The translations under genes were made by a program, and so were the position numbers. From RECO01 sp050485385 (lineage in GTDB: Bacteria > Pseudomonadota > Alphaproteobacteria > Geminicoccales > Geminicoccaceae): 36,634 nt of DNA. Below, piece by piece: positions 1-7,333 of this stretch. The notes beneath the pieces are model-generated. The model did not search any database. It was not told where the DNA came from and saw only the letters and a list, made by a program, of their open reading frames with translations. Every line of letters begins with the position of its first letter. The stretch's first letter is position 1. The stretch lies in NCBI GenBank assembly GCA_050485385.1, contig JBJHBG010000043.1, positions 1 through 36,634 of the forward strand, written 5' to 3'.

Positions 1-330
1 GTCTACGAACTCGGCGGCAGCCCGCTCGGCCACCAGGGCCTGCGTGACGTCGTGGTCGCCAAGCTCGCCCGGACGCGCGGCATCGAGGTGACGGCCGAGG
101 ACGTGCTCATCACCTCGGGCTCGCTGCAGGGCATCGATCTCGTCAACAGGCTGCTGCTCGAGCGCGGCGACGTGGTGGTGGCCGAGGAATACAGCTATGC
201 GGGAGCCCTTTCGCGCCTGGCATCGCTGGGGGTCGAGGTGGTCCCGGCCCCGCTCGACGAGGAGGGCATCCGCCCGGACGCGCTGGACGAGGTGCTGGGC
301 CGGCTGGCGGCGGCTGGCCGCCCGGCGTAG
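1..330 (+). pseudogene. PLP-dependent aminotransferase fragment (2-aminoadipate/MocR-type fold), cut at both ends
   Basis: The frame is open from base 1, so the true start lies left of the window. The visible 109 residues match the middle of a class I/II aminotransferase of the LysN/2-aminoadipate transaminase type: a YELGGSPLGHQGLR-like segment, then ITSGSLQGIDLVNRLL (the substrate/PLP loop region), then a segment ending LGRLAAAGRPA and a stop at 328-330. In the family this point is normally followed by the YTIP..QNPTG segment, the PLP lysine and about 200 more residues, all absent. The break coincides with the 3' end of the opposing E1 gene. Family assignment is good. The substrate is not determinable from this fragment. 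Confidence 0.75.
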
Positions 331-2801
331 CGGAGGCGGCGGCCGGCGAGGCGTTCCAGCTCGCGGTCGAGGACGAGGAACGCGCCCATGTTGCGCGGTT
401 CCTCCTGGGCGTAGACCAGCTCGGCCGCGGCGTGGCGGGCGAAGAGGGTCTGAAGGTCGTCGGTCGGCAGCGGCCAGAGTTGTTCCAGGCGGGCGATGGC
501 CACGTGTCCGTCGAGGCCGCGGGCGCCGCGTTCGGCCATCAGTTCGTAGACCAGCTTGCCGCTGGCGAGGACCAGGCGTCGGGCTGCCGGCGCGTCCTCC
601 GCGATCAGGGGGCGAAAGCCCGTGTCGGGGCCGAGGTCGGCAAGGGGCGAGACGGCGTCCTTGTGGCGGAGCAGGGCCTTGGGGGCGAGGACGGCGAGCG
701 GCTTGCGGAACGGACGGTGGAGCTGGCGGCGGAGCGCGTGGAAGAGGTTGGCGGGCGTGGACGGGTGGATCACCTGGAGTTCGCCGCCCATGGCGGCGGC
801 GACCAGCCGTTCGGGATGGCAGGTGGAGTGGTCCGGCCCGCCGCCGTCGAGGCCGTGCGGCAGCAGCAGGACGAGGCCCGAGCTTCGGAGCCAGCGATCC
901 TCGCCGCAGGTGACGAACTGGTCCATCGTCGCCTGGCCGAGGTTGAGGAAGTCGCCGAACTGCGCCTCCCACGCCACCAGCGTGTGCGGCGCCTCCAGGC
1001 TGTAGCCGTATTCGAAGCTGAGGACCGCGTATTCGGTGAGCGGCGAGTTGAAGACCTCGGCGTCACCCAGCACCGGGTGAAGCTCGCCGCTCGCCTGATG
1101 GTGCAGGATCAGGTGCCGCTGGGTGAAGGCGCCGCGCGGCGTGTCCTGGCCGCCGAGCCGGACGCCGAAGCCCTCGGCTCGGAGGCTCAGGAGCGCCAGG
1201 GCCTCGGCGGTGGCGAAGGTGAGGCCTTCGCCCGTCGCCAGGCTCTCCCGTCGCTGGGCGAGAAAGCGCTCGACCTTGGGCTCCAGGGCGAAGTCCGGGG
1301 GTACGGCGGTGAGGGTGTTGCCGAGGTCCTGGAGCGTTTCGTGCGGGAGACCGGTCGCCGTCGGGGTCGTCAGGTCGGTCGTCTCGCCTCGCCTCAGCCC
1401 TTGCCAGACCCCGCCGAAGCGGTCGGCCAGAGGTTCGTGCTCGCCCGCTGCTTGGAAGGCCGCCTCCAGCGTTGCCCTGAAGCGTGCGGTCGCCGCTTCC
1501 GTTTCGGCAAGGTCCAGGCCGAGCGCTTTAAGCCGTTCGTGGTAGAGCGCCGTCACCGGCGGGTGGGCGTCGATCCGCGCGTAGCGCAACGGCTGGGTGA
1601 AGCGTGGCTCGTCGAACTCGTTGTGGCCGAGGCGGCGGTAGCCGACGACGTCGAGCACCACGTCGCGGCCGAAGCGCTGGCGCCAGTCGAAGGCGAGGGC
1701 GGCGGCCCGGGCGATGGCCTCGGGGTCGTCGGCGTTGACGCGCACGACCGGCACGCCCGTCAGGCGGGCGACGTCGGTGGCCAAGCGAGCGCTGCGGCCC
1801 TCCTCGGGCTCGGTGGTGAAGCCGAGCCGGTTGTTGGCGACGACGCGGATGGTGCCGCCGACGCTGAAGGCCGGAAGGTCCGCGAGTTGGAAGGTCTCGG
1901 CGACGATGCCCTGGCCCGCGAAGCTCGCATCGGTGTGCATGGCGAGCGGCAGCACCCGCTCGCCCCGGGCGATGCGGGCGCGCGCGCGGCCCATGGTGAC
2001 GGCGGCGATCACCTCCAGGTGGGAGGGGTGCGGCGACAGGGAGAGGCGGAGGCGATGGTTGCCGAAGCGGCGCTCGCCCTCGTGGCCGAGGTGGTAGGGA
2101 ACGTCGCCCGCGGCGTCGAGCTCGGCGGGAAAGGGCGAGCCGCCGGCCATGGCGTGGAGCAGCGCCTTGGCGTCCATGGCGAAGGGCAGCGCCATGACGG
2201 TCAGCCGGCCCCTGTGCATGCCGCTCGCGACGACGCGGTCGAGCCCGGCCGCGCCCGCCCGGCGGATCAACAGCTCGATCGCCAGGACGAAACCCTCGAT
2301 GCCGTCGCTGCCGAAGCGCTTGGAGGTCGGAAAGCGCTGCTGGAGGAAGGTTTCGAACGTCTCGATGCGGCGTAGTTCGAGGAGCAGGTCCAGCCGCTCG
2401 GCCGGGGTGGGCGACGCTGCCGGGGCCTCCAGGCGTTCGGCCAGCCAGTCGCGGGCGGCGGTGTCGGCAACGTGGTCGAAGACGGCCGTCAGCGTGCCGC
2501 CATAGGCCTGCTCCAGCGGTGCCGCAGCCGTCGCCGGCAAATCGTAGGCGGCGGCCTCTAGGCTCGCCGGCCGCTGGCGGGGCGCGAAGCGCAAGGGGTC
2601 GAGGTCGGCCGCGAGGTGGCCGTCGCGGCGCCAAGCCTCGCGCAGTCGCGCCTCGGCGTGACCGTCGACCGCGCCCGCCCCGAGCGCCGCGAAGGCGCGG
2701 GCGAGGTCGCGCGGGACGGCGTGGGGGTCTTCGAGGAAGCGGCGGTAGAGCGCATCGAGTGCGCCCGGATCGCCGGCACCGGCGAAGCCGTCAACGTCCA
2801 T
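195..2801 (-). CDS. 2-oxoacid dehydrogenase E1 (2-oxoglutarate/2-oxoadipate, DHTKD1-like), 3'-truncated
   Basis: This is a thiamine-diphosphate E1 of the SucA/DHTKD1 family, which decarboxylates a 2-oxo-dicarboxylic acid and passes the acyl group to an E2 lipoyl domain. It has the short N-terminal helix segment (residues 12-35), GMHRGRL (194-200), HPSHLE (258-263), DASFAGQGIV (291-300), the NNRLGFTT cofactor region (323-330), HNEFDEP, EAQFGDF and GPDHSTC, and a near-terminal QEEPRNMG. Several of these (GMHRGRL, the EEGRS segment, GPDHS.C) resemble recalled DHTKD1 more than ordinary SucA. Homology stops at about residue 833 (AGRPAAAS). The last 35 residues are Ser/Thr/Arg-rich antisense of the aminotransferase fragment, so the native C-terminus is lost. 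No E2 or E3 gene is adjacent. The ATG at 2801 lacks an obvious ribosome site. Confidence 0.85.
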   Translation of the reverse strand: MDVDGFAGAGDPGALDALYRRFLEDPHAVPRDLARAFAALGAGAVDGHAEARLREAWRRDGHLAADLDPLRFAPRQRPASLEAAAYDLPATAAAPLEQAYGGTLTAVFDHVADTAARDWLAERLEAPAASPTPAERLDLLLELRRIETFETFLQQRFPTSKRFGSDGIEGFVLAIELLIRRAGAAGLDRVVASGMHRGRLTVMALPFAMDAKALLHAMAGGSPFPAELDAAGDVPYHLGHEGERRFGNHRLRLSLSPHPSHLEVIAAVTMGRARARIARGERVLPLAMHTDASFAGQGIVAETFQLADLPAFSVGGTIRVVANNRLGFTTEPEEGRSARLATDVARLTGVPVVRVNADDPEAIARAAALAFDWRQRFGRDVVLDVVGYRRLGHNEFDEPRFTQPLRYARIDAHPPVTALYHERLKALGLDLAETEAATARFRATLEAAFQAAGEHEPLADRFGGVWQGLRRGETTDLTTPTATGLPHETLQDLGNTLTAVPPDFALEPKVERFLAQRRESLATGEGLTFATAEALALLSLRAEGFGVRLGGQDTPRGAFTQRHLILHHQASGELHPVLGDAEVFNSPLTEYAVLSFEYGYSLEAPHTLVAWEAQFGDFLNLGQATMDQFVTCGEDRWLRSSGLVLLLPHGLDGGGPDHSTCHPERLVAAAMGGELQVIHPSTPANLFHALRRQLHRPFRKPLAVLAPKALLRHKDAVSPLADLGPDTGFRPLIAEDAPAARRLVLASGKLVYELMAERGARGLDGHVAIARLEQLWPLPTDDLQTLFARHAAAELVYAQEEPRNMGAFLVLDRELERLAGRRLRYAGRPAAASRPSTSSSASGRMPSSSSGAGTTSTPSDARRERAPA

Positions 2802-2890
2802 CGTTCAGCGCCCGCCGCACTGGAGCCTCCCCGCTTCTTCAGTCGACCAAGGGTGCGAGCCGCGGCCGGTAGCGTCAATCCCGGGCGGGC

Positions 2891-3379
2891 TCAGCCGCCG
2901 CGCGGCCGATCGCGTGCGATCTCTTGGAGGGCCGCGTCGTCGGGCGTCAGTGCGTAGAGCAGACGCACCCGGGCGCCGGCCGTCGGGTCGACCCCTTCGA
3001 CCCGATGCTCGTAGCGCTCGACGATGCCTTGGCTGCCGCTCGGGATGACGGCGAACTCCGCCCATTGCAACTCGGTGCCCTCGGGCGTGTCGATGGCGAG
3101 GCTGTAGGGCACGCGGAACTCGCCAGCCGGCCGATCCGGGGCCAGGCGGATGGCGATGACGCTGCGCACGAGGAACGCGTCGGGGCCGTCGAGCACGCAC
3201 GTCGCGTCGAGCACGTCGAGCTGCGCGCGGACCGGCCGCGGCGCGCCCTGGAAGGCGTATTCGAGGCGGTCGAGACCGGCCACGGCGGCAACGCGAGGGC
3301 AGACGAAGCTGGCTTCGCGCGTGCCGCCGCAGGCGGCGACGAGCACGGCGAGGGACGCGATGGCGAGGATGTGGCGCAT
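2891..3379 (-). CDS. Small predicted lipoprotein
   Basis: This gives a 162-residue protein starting MRHILAIASLAVLVAAC. That is a hydrophobic signal ending in a lipobox (VAAC, acceptor Cys17), so it is likely lipidated and held at the inner or outer membrane facing the periplasm. The rest is soluble, with a mixed beta-like pattern and one further early Cys (VCPRV). I do not recognise the domain and assign no function. The longer open frame running to 4771 is an antisense shadow of ppx. The ATG at 3379 fits the signal peptide and lies 5 bp after the stop of the CDGSH gene, so the two are probably co-transcribed. Confidence 0.72.
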   Translation of the reverse strand: MRHILAIASLAVLVAACGGTREASFVCPRVAAVAGLDRLEYAFQGAPRPVRAQLDVLDATCVLDGPDAFLVRSVIAIRLAPDRPAGEFRVPYSLAIDTPEGTELQWAEFAVIPSGSQGIVERYEHRVEGVDPTAGARVRLLYALTPDDAALQEIARDRPRGG

Positions 3380-3384
3380 CGGCG

Positions 3385-3624
3385 TCAGAGCTGCTTGTGG
3401 CTGCCGTCGCACAGCGGCTGATTGCCGCTGTGCTTGCAGCCGCAGAAGAACGCCTTGCCGTCCTTGCCCGCCTCGTACTTCACGGGGCGGAAGGCGCTGC
3501 CTTTGTGGCTGCCGTCGCAGAAGGGCTGAGCGGCGCTGCGACCGCAGGCGCACCACCAATAGGCCTTGCCCGCTTCGACGGCGACGGCGAAGGGCGCCTT
3601 TTGCGGGATGTCGGGGGTGTCCAT
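3385..3624 (-). CDS. Tandem CDGSH iron-sulfur domain protein
   Basis: This 79-residue protein has two complete CDGSH-type [2Fe-2S] motifs (C-X-C-X2-S/T-X3-P-X-C-D-G-S-H): CACGRSAAQPFCDGSH in the middle and CGCKHSGNQPLCDGSH at the very end. Each motif supplies the 3-Cys/1-His cluster ligands of the mitoNEET family. Two motifs on one short chain match the compact bacterial tandem (MiNT-like) class. There is no membrane anchor, so it is probably cytoplasmic. The role is likely redox or cluster transfer; the partner is unknown. It is divergent from ppx and directly precedes the lipoprotein gene. Confidence 0.92.
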   Translation of the reverse strand: MDTPDIPQKAPFAVAVEAGKAYWWCACGRSAAQPFCDGSHKGSAFRPVKYEAGKDGKAFFCGCKHSGNQPLCDGSHKQL

Positions 3625-3736
3625 CGGCTGGCTCCCGTGTTCGGCAACGCTGGTGCCGTGCTAGAGCGCCCGGCGGTTGCCCGCAAGGGGCCAGCAAATC
3701 CCTTGCCGCTCGGCGCGGCACCATTAGGCTAACGCC

Positions 3737-4813
3737 ATGGAGCATGCACGCGGTACACGAAGGCCCCCGGCTTGGCCGACGCCGGGCGATCATCCCGATC
3801 CGACGGTTCAGCCCATCGCAGCGGTTGATTTGGGGACCAATAACTGTCGCCTTCTGGTAGCCAAACCCGAGGGCGACGGCTTCGCCGTGGTCGACAGCTT
3901 CTCGCGCATCGTGCGCTTGGGTGAGGGGGTCGACCGCACGGGCGAGTTGGCCGAGGCGGCCATCCAACGCGCGATCGCGGCGCTGCGCATCTGCGCGCGC
4001 ATCATGGCGCGCCATGCCGTGGCCGAGGCGCGGTGCGTCGCCACCGAGGCCTGCCGCCGCGCGGCCAACGCCACGACCTTCGTCACCCGTGCCCGCCTCG
4101 CCAGCGGGTTGAGTCTCGAGATCCTGGATCACGACGAGGAAGCGCGACTGGCGCTGCTCGGCTGTCTGGCGCTCGCCGACCGGGCGTACGACCAGTTCTT
4201 GATGATGGACGTCGGCGGCGGCAGTACCGAGATCGCCTGGATCGGCCGTCGGCCCGGCGGCGGCCACGACATGGTTTCCTTGTCGCTGCCGCTGGGTGTG
4301 GTGACGCTCGCCGAGCGTTACGGCGCCGATCCCGACGAGACGGGCTACCGGGCGATGCAGGCGGCGGTCTGGACAGCCCTCGACGCGCACCCGACGATGG
4401 CCCGCCTCGCCCATCGTCTGTGCCCGGAACGGCTCCAGGCGATCGGCACGTCCGGGACCGTGACCACGCTGGCGGCGATGCACCTCGACCTGCCGCGCTA
4501 CGACCGTCGCCTGATCGACGGCATCTGGCTGCCGCCGGAGGCGCTGCCGGCCGCGGCGCAACGGCTGCGCGCGATGGACACGGCGGCACGGGCGCTGCAT
4601 CCCTGCATCGGCGCCGGCCGCGCGGACCTGGTCGTGGCCGGCTGCGCCATCGTCGAGGCGCTGCACGCGCGCCTGCCGTTCCAGGCCCTCAGGGTCGCCG
4701 ACCGCGGTCTGCGCGAGGGCATCCTTGCCACCCTCGTCGGCGAGCGGCTGGACAGCGCGCTCGACCGTCAACTCGACGGCGCTGCGGCCGTGTGCGAGAT
4801 CGTCCGGTCATGA
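3737..4813 (+). CDS. ppx: Ppx/GppA-family exopolyphosphatase / pppGpp phosphohydrolase
   Basis: This is a 358-residue ASKHA-fold phosphatase. The first nucleotide-binding motif AVDLGTNNCRLLVA lies near residue 30, and the second, MMDVGGGSTEI, at about 155, followed by GTSGTVTTLAA and RLIDGIW segments. Enzymes of this family remove terminal phosphates from polyphosphate or convert pppGpp to ppGpp; sequence alone does not separate the two. It has only the catalytic two-domain length and lacks the C-terminal HD-like part of long E. coli forms, as is common in alphaproteobacteria. Its stop overlaps the rlmE start (ATGA at 4810-4813), indicating translational coupling. Some 25 extra residues precede the first beta strand, so a later start is possible. 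Confidence 0.88.
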   Translation: MEHARGTRRPPAWPTPGDHPDPTVQPIAAVDLGTNNCRLLVAKPEGDGFAVVDSFSRIVRLGEGVDRTGELAEAAIQRAIAALRICARIMARHAVAEARCVATEACRRAANATTFVTRARLASGLSLEILDHDEEARLALLGCLALADRAYDQFLMMDVGGGSTEIAWIGRRPGGGHDMVSLSLPLGVVTLAERYGADPDETGYRAMQAAVWTALDAHPTMARLAHRLCPERLQAIGTSGTVTTLAAMHLDLPRYDRRLIDGIWLPPEALPAAAQRLRAMDTAARALHPCIGAGRADLVVAGCAIVEALHARLPFQALRVADRGLREGILATLVGERLDSALDRQLDGAAAVCEIVRS

Positions 4814-5469
4814 GCCGGACCAGGGAGGTCAAGCAGCGCGTGCGCACCGCTCGCGGCCGCACCTTGTCCTCCACGCGCTGGCTGGAGCGCCAGCTCAACG
4901 ATCCCTACGTCCACAAGGCGCGCGCCGAGGGCTACCGCGCCCGATCCGCCTACAAGCTGCTCGAGATCGACGCCAAGCACCACCTTTTGCGACCGGGCCG
5001 CCGCGTCGTCGACCTCGGCGCCGCACCCGGCAGCTGGAGCCAAGTCTGCGCCCGGCGCGGCTTGCCGGTGGTGGCGCTCGACCTCGAGCCCATCGATCCG
5101 CTCGCCGGGGTGACGGCGCTGGTCGGCGATTTCCGCGACGATGCCGTGGCCGAGCGCCTGCGTGCCGCGCTCGACGGGCCGGTCGACCTCGTCCTCAGCG
5201 ACATGGCGGCCTACGCCACCGGCCAGCGGCTGGTCGACCGGCTGAAGGCCGAGGAACTGGCCGAGTTGGTGCTCGCCTTCACCGACGAGGTGCTCAGGCC
5301 CGGCGGCGACTGCCTGATCAAGCTGGTGAAGGGGGCCGAGCCCGTGGCCCGGGCGTGGGCCTTGCCGCGCTTTCGCCAAGTGGGATTCGTGCGTCCGCCC
5401 GCCACGCGCAAGGACAGCTCCGAAACGTTCCTGATCGCCAAGGACCGCCGTCCGGCCGGGGACGGCTGA
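4810..5469 (+). CDS. rlmE: 23S rRNA 2'-O-ribose methyltransferase RlmE (FtsJ)
   Basis: This 219-residue SAM-dependent RrmJ/FtsJ methyltransferase methylates the A-loop uridine (U2552 in E. coli) late in 50S assembly. The K-D-K-E catalytic set is intact: K49 in RSAYKLLEID, D131 in VLSDMAAY, K171 in CLIKLVKG, and E205 in SSETFLIA. The SAM loop VVDLGAAPGSWSQ is at 66-78. A basic N-terminal extension typical of alphaproteobacterial members is present. The start overlaps the ppx stop by 4 bp; the ppx-rlmE pairing is a recurrent alphaproteobacterial arrangement. Confidence 0.95.
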   Translation: MSRTREVKQRVRTARGRTLSSTRWLERQLNDPYVHKARAEGYRARSAYKLLEIDAKHHLLRPGRRVVDLGAAPGSWSQVCARRGLPVVALDLEPIDPLAGVTALVGDFRDDAVAERLRAALDGPVDLVLSDMAAYATGQRLVDRLKAEELAELVLAFTDEVLRPGGDCLIKLVKGAEPVARAWALPRFRQVGFVRPPATRKDSSETFLIAKDRRPAGDG

Positions 5470-5480
5470 ACCCGGGGCTC

Positions 5481-5501
5481 GCCAAGGCGGGCCGCCTTGG
5501 C
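5481..5501 (+). terminator. Intercistronic hairpin between rlmE and the smr gene
   Basis: A perfect 8-bp stem (GCCAAGGC / GCCTTGGC) with a 5-nt loop starts 11 nt after the rlmE stop. No U-run follows, so it is not a classical intrinsic terminator. It may stabilise or process the ppx-rlmE message or attenuate transcription into smr. Confidence 0.4.
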
Positions 5502-5543
5502 CATGTTGCGGGGCAGCGGCATCAACGACCAAGGACGAGGCCC

Positions 5544-6059
5544 ATGCGACGGCGTTCGCTGAGCGCCGAGGAACGCGCACTCTGGGCGCACGCCACCCGC
5601 ATGGTGGAGCGTCTGCGGCAGGCAGCGGAGTCCGCGCCGGAGCCGCCGCCGGACCCGCCGCCAGCGCCGGCGCCGCCCGCCCCCGCCGTCGTCCGGCGTA
5701 CGGGCACGCTGCCCAGCCCCGTGACGGTGCCGGGACTGGATCGTCGGACGGCGCAGCGGCTCAGGCGCGGACGTTTTCCCATCGACGCCAGTTTCGACCT
5801 CCACGGCCACACCCAGGCGTCGGCGCACGGCGCCCTGCTCGGGTTCCTCCAGCGTGCGCGGTCGGCCGGGCACCGGTACGTGCTGGTGGTCACCGGCCGG
5901 GGTGCCGCCGGCGGCGGGGTGCTCAAGCGCTCGGTGCCACGTTGGCTGGCCGAGCCCGGCTTCGCCCGCCACGTCGTCGGCTTCACCGAGGCCGGCCCCA
6001 GCCACGGCGGCGAAGGTGCGCTCTACGTCGTGCTCCGCCGCGGCCAAGCCGGTCGTTAG
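5544..6059 (+). CDS. Smr-domain protein
   Basis: This is a 171-residue protein. Residues 1-30 are charged, then comes a Pro/Ala-rich linker (about 33-50), then a C-terminal Smr domain with the signature FDLHGHTQASA (about 90-100) and the downstream TGRG element, both typical of the MutS2/Smr endonuclease fold. Stand-alone Smr proteins of this kind are common in alphaproteobacteria; nuclease or RNA-cleaving roles have been proposed, and none can be read here. The ATG at 5544 has an AGGACGAGG-like ribosome site just upstream. It probably belongs to the ppx-rlmE transcription unit. Confidence 0.87.
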   Translation: MRRRSLSAEERALWAHATRMVERLRQAAESAPEPPPDPPPAPAPPAPAVVRRTGTLPSPVTVPGLDRRTAQRLRRGRFPIDASFDLHGHTQASAHGALLGFLQRARSAGHRYVLVVTGRGAAGGGVLKRSVPRWLAEPGFARHVVGFTEAGPSHGGEGALYVVLRRGQAGR

Positions 6060-6179
6060 GGACGAGCAAGGGAGGTGGCCGAAGTCCCCTTCACCTTCCG
6101 GTGACATCGTCCCTCGTGCGGGTTGCGCTCACGTCGCGAAGCCCCATGTTCGACGCACGAACGGCCTGACGAGGTTGGG

Positions 6180-6788
6180 ATGACGGGGTTGCAGCGACTG
6201 CGCTGGGTGCTCTGGGGCGTGACGGGGGGCGTACTGGTCGCCCTGCTCGCCGTTTGGTGGTGGGCGCAGACGCAGTCGGCGGTGACCGTGATGGAGAGCG
6301 GACGCGCGGCCATCGGCGGCCCCTTCGCCCTGGTCGACGGCGACGGCAACACGGTGACCGACGCAGATTTCCGCGGCCGGCCGTTCGTCGTCTTCTTCGG
6401 CTTCACCCACTGCCCCGACATCTGCCCCACGACCTTGTGGGAGATGACCACCTGGATCGAACGCCTCGGCGACGATGCCGACGCCGCTCATTTCGCCTTC
6501 GTCACGGTCGATCCCGAGCGCGACACACCCGAGGTCATGCGCGCCTATGTGGACTCGTTCACGGACCGGATCGTGCCCCTCACCGGCTCGCCCGCCCAGG
6601 TGGAGGCGATGCTGCGGACCTATCGCGTGTTCGCGCGCAAGGTGTCGCTCGACGACGGCGACTACACCGTGGACCACAGCACGATGGTCTATTTGATGGA
6701 CCGCGACGGCGCCTATGTCAGCCACATCACCCACGGCGAGGACCCGGAGCGCGCGGTGGCGCGGCTGCGCGACCTGGTCAGGTCGTAG
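6180..6788 (+). CDS. SCO1/SenC-family copper chaperone (thioredoxin-like)
   Basis: This 202-residue protein has one N-terminal membrane anchor (about residues 10-29) and a periplasmic thioredoxin-like domain. The copper motif is complete: CPDIC (Cys78, Cys82) and a distal His166 in TVDHS. SCO proteins deliver copper to the CuA site of cytochrome c oxidase and may act as thiol reductases. The ATG at 6180 has GAGG at the right distance and places the anchor at the N-terminus; the GTG at 6123 would add an unlikely hydrophilic leader. The last 11 bp overlap the end of the convergent nsrR-like gene. Confidence 0.92.
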   Translation: MTGLQRLRWVLWGVTGGVLVALLAVWWWAQTQSAVTVMESGRAAIGGPFALVDGDGNTVTDADFRGRPFVVFFGFTHCPDICPTTLWEMTTWIERLGDDADAAHFAFVTVDPERDTPEVMRAYVDSFTDRIVPLTGSPAQVEAMLRTYRVFARKVSLDDGDYTVDHSTMVYLMDRDGAYVSHITHGEDPERAVARLRDLVRS

Positions 6789-7239
6789 CTGCCGTCGCCT
6801 CGCGCGGCGGCAGGCCCAAGAGCGGGTGGAGTCTGCCCGGCTCCGCCACGAGGTCCGCCAGGGTATAGCCGTCGAGGACGAGGAAGAAGCCTTCCAGCGC
6901 CCGATGGAGGATCCGGCTGAGGCGGCATTCGCTGATCAATGGGCAGGTGTTGCTCGCCGGGTCGAAGCATTCGACCAGGGCGAGGTTGCCCTCGGTCACG
7001 CGCACCACCCGGCCGATGCCGATCTCCTCGGGCGGCATCGCCAGCCTCAGGCCGCCGCCGCGGCCCCGGTAGGTCTTGATGAAGCCGGCGCCGGCAAGCT
7101 GCTGCGCGACCTTGGTGAGATGGTTCTCGGAGATGCCGAAGGCGACGGCCACGTCGTGCGTCCGCGTCGTTCGCCCACCGTTCAGGGCGCAGTACATCAG
7201 GATCCGGATGGCGTAATTCGTGAACGTGTTCAGATGCAT
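6778..7239 (-). CDS. nsrR: Rrf2-family iron-sulfur regulator, NsrR-like
   Basis: This 153-residue Rrf2 winged-helix repressor has its HTH at about residues 25-50, followed by YRGRGGGLRLA, the family wing. Three cysteines lie at 91, 99 and 105 (C-X7-C-X5-C). That spacing matches the [4Fe-4S] ligands of Gram-positive NsrR better than IscR. NsrR senses nitric oxide by losing the cluster and derepressing NO-defence genes. The start is set at ATG 7239 (MHLNTFTNYAIRILMY aligns with the family N-terminus); the 14 residues upstream in frame are not family-like. Its 3' end overlaps the convergent SCO gene by 11 bp, so regulation by transcriptional interference is possible. Confidence 0.85.
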   Translation of the reverse strand: MHLNTFTNYAIRILMYCALNGGRTTRTHDVAVAFGISENHLTKVAQQLAGAGFIKTYRGRGGGLRLAMPPEEIGIGRVVRVTEGNLALVECFDPASNTCPLISECRLSRILHRALEGFFLVLDGYTLADLVAEPGRLHPLLGLPPREATAATT

Positions 7240-7333
7240 GGGCGGGCGGCAGCGCTGGGGGCCAAAGGGCAGTAGTGCCACTCGTCTCCGGTCCCGACCA
7301 GCGAACGAAGGTCGAAGGCGGTGTAGCGCCGGT

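Noticed and set aside
3661..3736. TTGCCG...TAGGCT as a sigma70 promoter for ppx
   Set aside because: The hexamers are weak and would be expected by chance in this composition.
2891..4771. 626-codon frame on - that contains the lipoprotein
   Set aside because: Only the last 162 codons, starting with the signal peptide at 3379, are credible. The rest is antisense to ppx and runs through the CDGSH gene in another frame.
7225..7245. ATGCAT-containing sequence at the nsrR start as a possible NsrR operator
   Set aside because: Only a short half resembles the known NsrR site and it overlaps the start codon. The second half-site is missing.
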